Shown: in pieces, positions 9,239 through 17,627 of the stretch
Numbering within the stretch: position 1 is the first letter of the stretch
Layout of the letters: each line of letters begins with the position of its first letter
Source: Parcubacteria group bacterium
Lineage (GTDB): Bacteria; Patescibacteriota; Minisyncoccia; JACPHC01
NCBI GenBank assembly: GCA_016188775.1
Contig: JACPHC010000005.1
Location: 1 to 41,793, forward strand
Direction of reading: 5' to 3'
Length of the DNA stretch: 41,793 nt
Notes under the pieces: generated by a model
Seen by the model: only the letters and a program-made list of their open reading frames with translations
Told to the model about the DNA's origin: nothing
Databases searched by the model: none
Program-made: the position numbers and the translations under genes

Positions 9239-11341
9239 ATGGAAATCCAAAAAGGAGCAAAAATCGGTTTAATATCGCGAATTGATTACGGCTCCCAGGG
9301 ATTTAGGCAATCTTTAGTTGATAATGGCTTTAATATATTTAGAAAAATAGAAGGCACGCATTTCAATATTCTTGTCGGAGGATTAGTTTCAGAACAAGAT
9401 ATGAAGCAGAATATGAAAAAATATGTAAAAACGAAAATTGACGCGGAAAAAAATAAAAAAAAGACAGGCGAAAAAAGGGACGATTTTTATGAAAATCTTA
9501 CTCGAGAACAGCTTTTGTCTAAAAAATTCACGCTTGAAGAAGAATTTTTAAAAGATGTCGCTGAAAAACTGTCTAAAGTTTTTCCGGTTATAAAAGTTGT
9601 TGATCCTGAAGATCCGAATAAGGAAAAAGTCATTGATTTATTTATCGTCACCAGTCCCGCTTTTGACGGTGAAATTGGAGAAAAAATCGCCCAATTTCTT
9701 TCAGAAATCAGAAGCGATATTAGAATTTGGAATTCCGGAGGCGATAAGTTTGTTGTAAAATATGTCGATAAAACGGTTTGGGTATTAACTCCGACAAAAG
9801 CTGTCTGGATGCGAGGAGATTATTACAGCACGCCTATTGAAAGAGTGATTAAAGATAAAATCAAACAAACTTCGCAGCAAGGATCGCCAGATTTTTATAT
9901 TGTCGGATGTTTTGGTTCAAGCGTTCATAAACAAAAAGGAGAATTAAAATATCAGTATGTTTCTGTCCCTGTTTGCCATCGGCTGGAAAAGACAAGAGTT
10001 AATGAAAATCAAATTGGAGTCAGCGTTTTTGATGTTATTGATGATAGCGGAAAATATCTTTTTCGAACTTATAACCTGAAGGATATTGTCAGCCAGGAGT
10101 TAAGTTTCGTGATTCCCCCTCAAGGAGCTTCTTCTATTCAGAAAAAAATTATAGAAAATATAAAAAGCCGAGGTTGGACGACTCCCGGTATATTAAAACA
10201 CAACCTTGGTTTTACAGAGAAAGTAATAAATAACGAGCTTGAGGGTCTGAAAAAAAAGAAAACGTTTAGAAGAAACGGTGAAAACTGGCCCGGTATTTTC
10301 TATCAAGAAAAAAGTAAAAAATATTATTTTAATCTTGATTATGTTCAGCATCGCTTAAAATACGCTATGCCAGCCCCGCCTTTTGACGAAGATAGAATTA
10401 TAAGTTTTGCTTGTTTTCACGCCGGATCAGTTGAAACGGATTATAATTTTTTTCTTGTGGATCTTCCAAAAATTATTTTGAACCGCGGAGTAAAAATTTT
10501 AATTGACGCCGGCGACACAAAAGAGGGAATGAAGCATAATCTCGACAGAAAGGGCGAACTTATTGCCGGAATAAACAACACAAAGCAGGAAAAATTCGCC
10601 GCTAATTCAATCGGCATTGTTATTTTTAAAGTTTTTGTTGAAAGGTTTTCTTCGCTTTACGCCAAGGCGGATATCAATAAATTGACGCAGGAAAAAATCG
10701 ATAATTTAATTTCCGATTCCTTGTTATTGTTTATCTACATTCTTGGCAATCACGATCTTTGGGAGACGGAAGACGGCCATGATCCGTTGGAACTTTTTCA
10801 CGTCCTTCTAGCAAGATTTTTAACTGATCATATTTGGCAATATCTTAATTCAAAGCAGATTAAAACTTCTTACGAGAGTATATTAAAAATTACGGAAAAA
10901 AAGATTATGCGAAAAGAAATTTTTGAATTGCCGTCAGGCCTTAAAATGTCAATTCAGCATCCTCATATGGCTAGAGCCAAAACAACTTCTCTTCGTCCTC
11001 AAGAGATGCTGGAATTTGGGAAACGTCAAAATTGCCAGATAACCATCGGCGCCAATTTTCATGTCAGCGAAAGCTTGAATGAATGGGATATGGATTTGGG
11101 CCAATGCCATTCGCAGGAAATAGGCACAATCAAACACGGATCAAATTTTGAAAGACGCAAAATGAAAATAGTCGATCAGGGAGTCGGCTATTTAAGAGTG
11201 TTATCTAAAGATAAAAAAATTTATATGACCGAAAGCGCTTTTGACGGAGCGCCGCGCAAACAGCCGATTGATAATATAGATATTATCAATTCTTATATCA
11301 CGAAAGAATTTCAAATTGAGCCCTTAAATAAAATTGAATAG
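9239..11341 (+). CDS. Large calcineurin-like metallophosphoesterase with uncharacterised N-terminal region
   Basis: Candidate motifs: ACFHAGS, LIDAGDTKEG, YILGNHDLWE, IQHPHM, GANFHVS; internal winged-helix-like segment IIENIKSRGWTTPGILKHNLGFTEKVINNELEGLKKKKTF; SD aaggagg. Confidence 0.6.
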   Translation: MEIQKGAKIGLISRIDYGSQGFRQSLVDNGFNIFRKIEGTHFNILVGGLVSEQDMKQNMKKYVKTKIDAEKNKKKTGEKRDDFYENLTREQLLSKKFTLEEEFLKDVAEKLSKVFPVIKVVDPEDPNKEKVIDLFIVTSPAFDGEIGEKIAQFLSEIRSDIRIWNSGGDKFVVKYVDKTVWVLTPTKAVWMRGDYYSTPIERVIKDKIKQTSQQGSPDFYIVGCFGSSVHKQKGELKYQYVSVPVCHRLEKTRVNENQIGVSVFDVIDDSGKYLFRTYNLKDIVSQELSFVIPPQGASSIQKKIIENIKSRGWTTPGILKHNLGFTEKVINNELEGLKKKKTFRRNGENWPGIFYQEKSKKYYFNLDYVQHRLKYAMPAPPFDEDRIISFACFHAGSVETDYNFFLVDLPKIILNRGVKILIDAGDTKEGMKHNLDRKGELIAGINNTKQEKFAANSIGIVIFKVFVERFSSLYAKADINKLTQEKIDNLISDSLLLFIYILGNHDLWETEDGHDPLELFHVLLARFLTDHIWQYLNSKQIKTSYESILKITEKKIMRKEIFELPSGLKMSIQHPHMARAKTTSLRPQEMLEFGKRQNCQITIGANFHVSESLNEWDMDLGQCHSQEIGTIKHGSNFERRKMKIVDQGVGYLRVLSKDKKIYMTESAFDGAPRKQPIDNIDIINSYITKEFQIEPLNKIE

Positions 11342-11365
11342 GCCGATTTCCTCGGCCTTTTTTTC
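11341..11365 (+). terminator. Intrinsic terminator
   Basis: ggccgatttcctcggccttttttt. Confidence 0.8.
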
Positions 11366-11443
11366 TTGACCCCGTAAGACAACTTCGAATGTTCCAAATC
11401 ACACGCGACCGCATTTTTTTTCGAAGTTGCTCTACGGGGTTGA
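11366..11443. repeat. Foldback element with CCCCGTA/TACGGGG ends
   Basis: ttgaccccgtaagacaacttcgaa (11366-11389) vs ttcgaagttgctctacggggttga (11420-11443). Confidence 0.75.
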
Positions 11444-11468
11444 CATTTATTTTTTCTTCGATTACTAT
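11440..11468 (+). promoter_or_regulatory. Putative promoter of rplJL
   Basis: TTGACA (11440-11445), 17 nt, TACTAT (11463-11468). Confidence 0.6.
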
Positions 11469-11477
11469 TAAGTTAAT

Positions 11478-11608
11478 CAAGCCAAAGACAGCGGGTTTAT
11501 CCGCCTAAATTTTTCTAAGAAAAATTTAGGCGGATAAATAAATCCCGTCGAGGTTAAGTCAAGAAATTTCTCGCAAAGTCTTTGGTTTTACCAAAGTTTT
11601 TTATTTTT
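11478..11608 (+). promoter_or_regulatory. L10-type ribosomal protein leader with attenuator-like hairpin
   Basis: ccaaagacagcggg...cccgtcgagg resembles the bacterial L10 leader consensus (AAGACAG..GG / CC..CGAGG); 21-bp apical stem 11496-11538; ctttggttttaccaaagtttttt terminator-like hairpin at 11580-11602. Confidence 0.75.
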
Positions 11609-12103
11609 ATGGCCATTACAAAAGAAAAAAAATCAAATATTATCGCCGATTTAACTAAGCAATTTTCTGAAGCCAAGTTTTTAGTTTTTGCCGATTTTAC
11701 CGGCCTTTCCGCGGTCCAAATGAGGCTTTTTAAAAAAGCGCTACTGGATTCAGGCGCTAAAAATAAAGTTGCCAAAAAAACTTTAATCATTATCGCTCTT
11801 GAAAAGGCCGGTTTTAAAGGAAAAATTTCCGAAGAGGCGCTTGAAGGCCAAGTTACTGTTACTTTAAATGACGGAGATTTGTTAAAAGTTTCGAAAGTGA
11901 ACCGCGATTTTGCCAAAGAATATCCGACTTTTAAAATTTTAGGAGGAATTTTCAAGGGGGAATTTGTTTTAGCCGAAGATATCAAGAAATTAGGCGCTAT
12001 TCCTTCTCAAAGCGCCCTTTACGCTCAACTGGCCGGTTTATTAAATAATATTATTGGTCGATTTGTTTTCACGTTAAAACAATTAGAAATAAAAAAATCA
12101 TAA
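11609..12103 (+). CDS. rplJ: 50S ribosomal protein L10; start ATG 11609
   Basis: MAITKEKKSNIIADLTKQFSEAKFLVFADFTGLS; immediately upstream of rplL. Confidence 0.93.
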   Translation: MAITKEKKSNIIADLTKQFSEAKFLVFADFTGLSAVQMRLFKKALLDSGAKNKVAKKTLIIIALEKAGFKGKISEEALEGQVTVTLNDGDLLKVSKVNRDFAKEYPTFKILGGIFKGEFVLAEDIKKLGAIPSQSALYAQLAGLLNNIIGRFVFTLKQLEIKKS

Positions 12104-12109
12104 AAATAT

Positions 12110-12490
12110 ATGACAGAAGATAAAAAATTACAGGATATAATTGAAAAAGTTGAAGCGCTTAACGTTCTCGAGCTTTCCCAATTAGTCAAGGCCTTAGAGG
12201 AAAAATTCGGAGTTTCGGCCGCCATGCTCATGGCCGCTGGCGGGGGTGGAGCGGGAGAGGCCGCGAAGGCCGAGGAAAAATCAACTTTTGACCTTGAATT
12301 AAAGAACGCGGGAGAAGCGAAAATTCAGGTGATTAAAGCGGTGCGCGAAATTTCCGGACTTGGCCTCAAAGAAGCCAAAGATCTTGTGGACGCAGCTCCG
12401 AAAGTCGTTAAGACCGGAATGTCCAAGGACGAAGCCGAAGAAGCCAAGAAAAAATTGGAAGAAGCCGGCGCAATGGCGGAATTGAAATAA
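12110..12490 (+). CDS. rplL: 50S ribosomal protein L7/L12
   Basis: [55 protein letters not shown]. Confidence 0.97.
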   Translation: MTEDKKLQDIIEKVEALNVLELSQLVKALEEKFGVSAAMLMAAGGGGAGEAAKAEEKSTFDLELKNAGEAKIQVIKAVREISGLGLKEAKDLVDAAPKVVKTGMSKDEAEEAKKKLEEAGAMAELK

Positions 12491-12549
12491 AGGATTTTGA
12501 ACCTTTAAGACGATGCTGGTTTTGAGTTCGTAATTTAGATAATTTTGTT

Positions 12550-13146
12550 ATGCCTTCTAATATTTTAGAACAGTTATTTTCTTCCGTAACAAGACCGCGT
12601 CTTTTAAAATTGTTTTTGAGGCATAAAAACGATTACTTCACGTCTAAAGAAATTATTCGGAAGATTAAGGCCAGCAAGGAATCGGTTAAAAAAGAAATTA
12701 ATTTTTTTATAAAAATCGGGCTTATCCAATCTCGGATGATAAAACATCCTCTTTCTAAGAAAAAGGAAAGAATGATGTTTTTGAGGCCCGATTTTTATTT
12801 TTTGAAAGAATTAGGCGACTTAATTTTAAAACCGTCGATTATTTCCCGAAAAAATCTTATTAAAAAAATAATTAGCCTCGGCAACATCAAATTAGCCGTT
12901 CTTTCCGGAATTTTCATTAACGAAGAGAATACTCGAGCCGATCTTTTGCTGGTGGGAAGCAGGATTAAACAACGGAATCTTTCTAATTTTTTGGCCGGTC
13001 TTGAGGCGGAATTAGGCAAAGAAATCAATTATGTTTTGCTTTCCGAAGAGGAATTCCGATATCGAATGAATATGTTTGACCGTTTTTTACGGGATTTATT
13101 GGAAGGTCCTCATGAAATATTGATTGAAAAAATAAAGATTGAATAG
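12550..13146 (+). CDS. Winged-helix protein with a nucleotidyltransferase-like domain
   Basis: N-terminal wHTH (VTRPRLLKLFLRHKNDYFTSKEIIRKIKASKESVKKEI), C-terminal NTase-like LAVLSGIFINEENTRADLLLVG. Confidence 0.65.
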   Translation: MPSNILEQLFSSVTRPRLLKLFLRHKNDYFTSKEIIRKIKASKESVKKEINFFIKIGLIQSRMIKHPLSKKKERMMFLRPDFYFLKELGDLILKPSIISRKNLIKKIISLGNIKLAVLSGIFINEENTRADLLLVGSRIKQRNLSNFLAGLEAELGKEINYVLLSEEEFRYRMNMFDRFLRDLLEGPHEILIEKIKIE

Positions 13147-13156
13147 CTTAAGGTGT

Positions 13157-13180
13157 GGGCGGCTAGCTCAATGGCAGCCC
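13157..13180 (+). pseudogene. tRNA-like 5' fragment
   Basis: gggcggctagctcaatggcagccc resembles acceptor plus D arm, with no matching 3' half. Confidence 0.4.
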
Positions 13181-13262
13181 GGCCCTACGGGCCGTAGGCC
13201 CGGAGGGAGCGGTTTATTTTAAGGAGACGATTCAGGAAGGATTTGACTCCGCTTACAAATAT

Positions 13263-13335
13263 GCGCCCTTAGCTCAATGGTAGAGCGTTGCATTCACATT
13301 GCAAAGGCTGTTGGTTCGATCCCAACAGGGCGCAC
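13263..13335 (+). tRNA. tRNA-Val(CAC)
   Basis: gcgcccttagctcaatggtagagcgttgcattCACattgcaaaggctgttggttcgatcccaacagggcgca; complete cloverleaf, no encoded CCA. Confidence 0.93.
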
Positions 13336-13361
13336 AGGAAGATTTATAACGAAGTAAGTTT

Positions 13362-13396
13362 ACAGGGGATTATAGTTTCGAATCCTGTGCCTCCGC
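13362..13396 (+). pseudogene. tRNA-like 3' fragment
   Basis: acagg[ggattatagt]ttcgaatcctgtgcctccg: T-arm-like with a 10-nt insertion. Confidence 0.35.
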
Positions 13397-13503
13397 TAAG
13401 ATACTGAAGAAGCGCGCGTTTTCCTTGCTAGCGCGAGGACGAGCTTGCTTCTCGTTTTCGTTTTTCTTCAGTCGCGTCCGAGCGAAATGGCGGTTATTTA
13501 TTT

Positions 13504-15666
13504 TTATTTCTGAACGGAAAATCTCAAAATCCTTCCGGAGAATTTAAACTCACCCACCCAAAGAAAGGAGCCGTCGAAAGCGAGGGACGCCGGCCAGAAA
13601 ACCTTGTTTTTGCCTATTTCCGGTCTAGTGTCTTGGGCGCTGGATTCGCCCAATATTGTATCGTAAGTTTTGCCGGCTAAGGCATCCTCAATATTACGCC
13701 AAGCATAAACTGTGTTACCGGCGGTATTGGCGATAAAGAAGCTACCGCCTGCCGCTAGCGCGTCTTCGGGGAGGTTGGTGGGCGCAATATCTCTGTTAAG
13801 AGTTTTCGGTTTTGCGCCATTAGACAGATTGGCGATAGTGAAAATTTTAATGTGTCCCGTTTGGTTATCCAGTGTAGTGGCCACAACTAAATATTTTCCA
13901 TCGCTAGAAAGGCGTCGGGGTTGATCGATTGAAAGCGTGAATTTGGGTTCGCTGTTTTTGCCAGGAACGCCTTCAAACGCATAAACTTTGTCGGCTTGGC
14001 TATCGGCAAGATAAAAGTACTTATTATCCATTGCTACTCCGTGCAGTTCTTGGAATTGAACCGAACCAACGCGATCCGTCAAAATATCATTTGGAAGTTC
14101 TCCATTCAAAGGCGGATTTCTCCAAATATACACGGTCTTTCTGCCGGCAAGCGCAAGAGTATTGCCAAACAACACATTGTCCCAAGGCGCGTCCGGAAGG
14201 GAGTAAACAAAATCCGGATAAGCGTTATTTTGATCCGGCAGGTTTTTCCAGACATACAGTTTATGAAAGTCGGAAGATACAAATAAGCTCTTGCCATCAG
14301 TCGCCAGCACCGGATTAGTAATGAAGAAATTTGTGGCCAGAGTATTCACGTCAATGTCGGGACTGCCAATCGCAAAATCCGGTTTTTGTTCGGACTCCGT
14401 TGGAATTTTACGATATCCGATTATTTTGTTTTCATTCCCCCGTAAAATGTAGAGTATTTCTCCCGCGCTGGCAATATTATTTCCATCATCCGGTCCGCCG
14501 GGTATTGGCCGGATCGTAAGATCGGCGGCAATATTCGCATCGGAGGGAAAGGCATTATAGATACTTAGTCCAACGCCATCAGAGCCGGTTAATACAAGTT
14601 TGCCCTCGGCCGTGAACGCGCCGACTGCCTGGCTGGGATAATAAAAATCAAAAGGCTGATCGGGAGATGTCGGCCAAGATTTCCAAACGAAAGTCGCGGC
14701 TCCGCCGAACTCTTGAAGATTTCTGCCGGTTGGTACTTTGGCATTGTGATCCCAGATAAGCAGACGATTACCGTCGCTCGTAATGTAACGAGGCGTGCCC
14801 ATCTTTCCTTTGCCGGTTAAGACCAGATTCGGCTCTTGATTATTTTGCTGAGGGAACTTGTTCCATATCAGCGCTTTGCCACCAGACGTAGCCGCGATTA
14901 TAAGTTTTGTTCCGTCAGTCCAAACTCCCCAAGGCCATTCAAGATTATGCTGTGAGCCTATGTTCTTCGCCAGTGTAGGCACGTCCATAACAATATCCGC
15001 GGACTGGCCGTTTTTTGTAGGAAAGGTGAGCCAAATAAGGACTCGATTATTATAAGAATCCGCTACTATAACTTTTCCTTTTGCCGCGCTCACCGCGCTC
15101 GGCCAGTTTAACTGATGCAATCCCGTACCGGGATTGTTTTTTACAAAATCGGGCTGTCCTAAAACTAAATCCGGAGGCGTATTTCCGGTTGGCAATGTAT
15201 TCCAAATTAAGACGCGGTTGTTGTTGCGGTCGGATAGAAGCAAGCGCTTGCCGTCAGTCGCGATTCCGGCAGGATGATTAAAAAGAAGCGGCCCGCCGGT
15301 ATTGTTGAAATCAATCCCTGAAAGCATGATGTCCGCGTCCTGTCCGGTCTTGAACCAGCTTGCCCCGACAGCGCCGTTGGGGTCGGCTGCTGGTTTCGTA
15401 GAAACTGATTTGTATTTCGCGTCGGTGGATTTTACAGAAATCTTGTTTGACTGAGAGGGTTGAAATTGGGGTTGCTGAGACCGAGATTGTTGTTCTTGAA
15501 AACTGGGCGCTTCATTCTCTTTTTCTTGAGGCGTTGTTTTTTGAGAAATAGGCGCCTTATTTTCCCGAAATACCAAAAATCCGCCGCTAACGGCGATTAG
15601 AACTCCAATTATGATTACAAGCAAAACTATCAAAGAGAATCCTTTTTGTTGAAAATTATTTTTCAT
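13504..15666 (-). CDS. Secreted beta-propeller (NHL-like repeat) protein with prepilin-like N-terminus; start more likely 15666 than 15681
   Basis: MKNNFQQKGFSLIVLLVIIIGVLIAVSGGFLVF; repeated blades such as GIATDGKRLLLSDRNNNRVLIWNTLPTG..PDLVLGQPDF. Confidence 0.8.
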   Translation of the reverse strand: MKNNFQQKGFSLIVLLVIIIGVLIAVSGGFLVFRENKAPISQKTTPQEKENEAPSFQEQQSRSQQPQFQPSQSNKISVKSTDAKYKSVSTKPAADPNGAVGASWFKTGQDADIMLSGIDFNNTGGPLLFNHPAGIATDGKRLLLSDRNNNRVLIWNTLPTGNTPPDLVLGQPDFVKNNPGTGLHQLNWPSAVSAAKGKVIVADSYNNRVLIWLTFPTKNGQSADIVMDVPTLAKNIGSQHNLEWPWGVWTDGTKLIIAATSGGKALIWNKFPQQNNQEPNLVLTGKGKMGTPRYITSDGNRLLIWDHNAKVPTGRNLQEFGGAATFVWKSWPTSPDQPFDFYYPSQAVGAFTAEGKLVLTGSDGVGLSIYNAFPSDANIAADLTIRPIPGGPDDGNNIASAGEILYILRGNENKIIGYRKIPTESEQKPDFAIGSPDIDVNTLATNFFITNPVLATDGKSLFVSSDFHKLYVWKNLPDQNNAYPDFVYSLPDAPWDNVLFGNTLALAGRKTVYIWRNPPLNGELPNDILTDRVGSVQFQELHGVAMDNKYFYLADSQADKVYAFEGVPGKNSEPKFTLSIDQPRRLSSDGKYLVVATTLDNQTGHIKIFTIANLSNGAKPKTLNRDIAPTNLPEDALAAGGSFFIANTAGNTVYAWRNIEDALAGKTYDTILGESSAQDTRPEIGKNKVFWPASLAFDGSFLWVGEFKFSGRILRFSVQK

Positions 15667-15931
15667 AGCATGTATTTGCATTCATTGTACTATTTCGTAT
15701 AGAAAAATGAAAACAAATAATCGTCATTTCGTTTGGGCGCGGCAGGCCGCGGGACGGAACGACACGTTATTGTTTAGCCGCTATATATTTTTGATAAAGT
15801 GAGCTCGAGCGGAGTTGCATTAAAGACTCCAGATCCGAAAAGTGCACAACCTGTGTATAGTTTTTATTAAATTGGCTTTAAAAAGCCAATTTTTAATTTG
15901 TTCGTTAAGGGGATTGATTAAAGAACTGTTT

Positions 15932-15994
15932 GTGGGTTAAAATATAATAAAAGTGGCGAATTGTGGATAAGTATGGGATGAATGTGGATAACTT
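15932..15994 (+). promoter_or_regulatory. Putative MraZ operator: phased TGG repeats
   Basis: tgggt 15933, tggcg 15954, tggat 15964, tggga 15974, tggat 15985: spacing 21/10/10/11 nt; TATAAT at 15943-15948. Confidence 0.6.
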
Positions 15995-16426
15995 ATGTTA
16001 ATCGGCGAATATATTCATACAATTGATAATAAAAAACGAATCGCTATTCCGGCGAAATTAAGAGGCGAATTCGGAAGCAAAGGAGTCTTGACGCGCGGTT
16101 TGGATAATTGTCTTTTCCTGTATCCACAAAAAGAGTGGGAAGGATTGGTGGAGAGACTCCGAACTTTGCCCTTGGGCCAAGAATCGTCTCGCGGTTTTGT
16201 CAGGCTGATGCTGGCCAGCGCTTCAGAGGTTGAGATAGATAATTTGGGCAGAATTTTGGTGCCGGAATATTTAAAAGATTACGCCGGTCTTTCCAAAAAA
16301 ATAATAATTGCCGGAGTGTTAAACAGAATTGAAGTTTGGGATGAAAATAAATGGATAAACTATAAATCCGGCACGGAAAAAACTTTCGGCGATATCGCCG
16401 AAAAACTGGGTGGGTTGGGGATATGA
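15995..16426 (+). CDS. mraZ: Transcriptional regulator MraZ
   Basis: MLIGEYIHTIDNKKRIAIPAKLRGEFG ... LDNCLFLYPQKEW; duplicated AbrB-like fold. Confidence 0.96.
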   Translation: MLIGEYIHTIDNKKRIAIPAKLRGEFGSKGVLTRGLDNCLFLYPQKEWEGLVERLRTLPLGQESSRGFVRLMLASASEVEIDNLGRILVPEYLKDYAGLSKKIIIAGVLNRIEVWDENKWINYKSGTEKTFGDIAEKLGGLGI

Positions 16427-17307
16427 CGGATAATCTAATTATTCATCAGTCCGTTCTTGGGAAAGAGATTTTAGAAATTTTTGATCCAAAATCCGGAGAG
16501 AATTTTATAGACGCGACCATAGACGGCGGGGGACATGCCAGAATGATTTTAGAAAAAATCGGTTCCGAAGGAAAATTATTGGGTATTGATTGGGATTGTC
16601 AGATGATAGATCGATTGGAAAAAAGAGAAAATTTAATTTTGGAATGCGGCAATTTCGCGAATTTAAAATCAATAATTGAGAAAAATAGCTTTTTAAATAT
16701 CAAAGGAGTTTTATTCGATCTTGGTTTTTCTTCATTGCAGATTGAAAAAAGCGGTCGGGGATTCAGTTTTCAAAAAGACGAGCCGTTGGATATGCGGTTT
16801 AATCCCAAAGAAGGAATTTCCGCCAGGGACATTCTCAATAAATATTCGGAGAGAGATTTATCAAATATTCTTTGGGAGTACGGAGAAGAGCGATATTCTC
16901 GGCGGATTGCTCGAGCGATTGTCGAGGCCAGGCGTAGGAAAAGAATTGAAAGTACTTTTGATTTAGTTGAAATTATTAAAAAAGCGGCGCCTCGAGTTTA
17001 TCTTTATTCGCGGATTCACCCCGCCACCAGAACTTTTCAGGCTCTTCGGATCGCGGTTAATCGCGAACTGGAAAATATTTCCAAGGGGCTGGAGGCGGCT
17101 TACGAGGTTTTAGATAAAAATGGAAAAATAGCGGTAATATCTTTTCATTCTTTGGAAGACAGGATCGTGAAAAATTTTTTCAGAGACGGGTCTAAAGAAG
17201 AAATGATTAAAATTATCACCAAAAAACCGATTCGGCCGAGCGAAGAAGAAATTATAAAAAATCCAAGAGCGCGATCGGCCAAATTAAGAGCAGCCATAAA
17301 AAAATGA
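16423..17307 (+). CDS. rsmH: 16S rRNA (cytosine1402-N4)-methyltransferase RsmH
   Basis: HQSVLGKEILE, DATIDGGGHARMILE, HPATRTFQALRIAVNRELE, SFHSLEDRIVKNFF. Confidence 0.97.
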   Translation: MTDNLIIHQSVLGKEILEIFDPKSGENFIDATIDGGGHARMILEKIGSEGKLLGIDWDCQMIDRLEKRENLILECGNFANLKSIIEKNSFLNIKGVLFDLGFSSLQIEKSGRGFSFQKDEPLDMRFNPKEGISARDILNKYSERDLSNILWEYGEERYSRRIARAIVEARRRKRIESTFDLVEIIKKAAPRVYLYSRIHPATRTFQALRIAVNRELENISKGLEAAYEVLDKNGKIAVISFHSLEDRIVKNFFRDGSKEEMIKIITKKPIRPSEEEIIKNPRARSAKLRAAIKK

Positions 17308-17627
17308 TTATTAATCGAAGCGACAATTTCATAACTCAAAAAAATTCCGGCCTGTTTATTTTAATTAATTTTTTTATTATTTTTGCCATTGTTTCTTTAA
17401 TTATTTATTATATAATTCAAGTCAACAGTTTGGCCGGGTTCGGTTTTAAAATCAGCTCTCTCAAACGCGAATTTTTAAAAACAGATAAAGAAAATACGAT
17501 TTTAAATAAAAAAATTTTTGAAGCCGCCAGCCCCGATAAAATAAAAGAAAACGCTTTAAGCTTGGGTTTTCAGCCGGTTAAAAATATAAAATATGTCAGC
17601 GAGAGCGGCGGTGTCGCCAAAAAATGA
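17304..17627 (+). CDS. FtsL-like bitopic cell division protein
   Basis: Small protein with single TM and coiled-coil, between rsmH and the PBP; ATGA overlaps on both sides. Confidence 0.6.
   Translation: MIINRSDNFITQKNSGLFILINFFIIFAIVSLIIYYIIQVNSLAGFGFKISSLKREFLKTDKENTILNKKIFEAASPDKIKENALSLGFQPVKNIKYVSESGGVAKK

Noticed and set aside
13157-13396. tmRNA or a split/intron-containing tRNA around tRNA-Val
   Set aside because: No tag ORF, and the acceptor halves of the two fragments do not pair; treated only as tRNA-like fragments.
14031-14519. Plus-strand ORFs antisense to the beta-propeller gene and similar shadow ORFs in typA, rnj, uvrA and secA
   Set aside because: Antisense shadows of strong coding regions; no RBS or recognisable domain.
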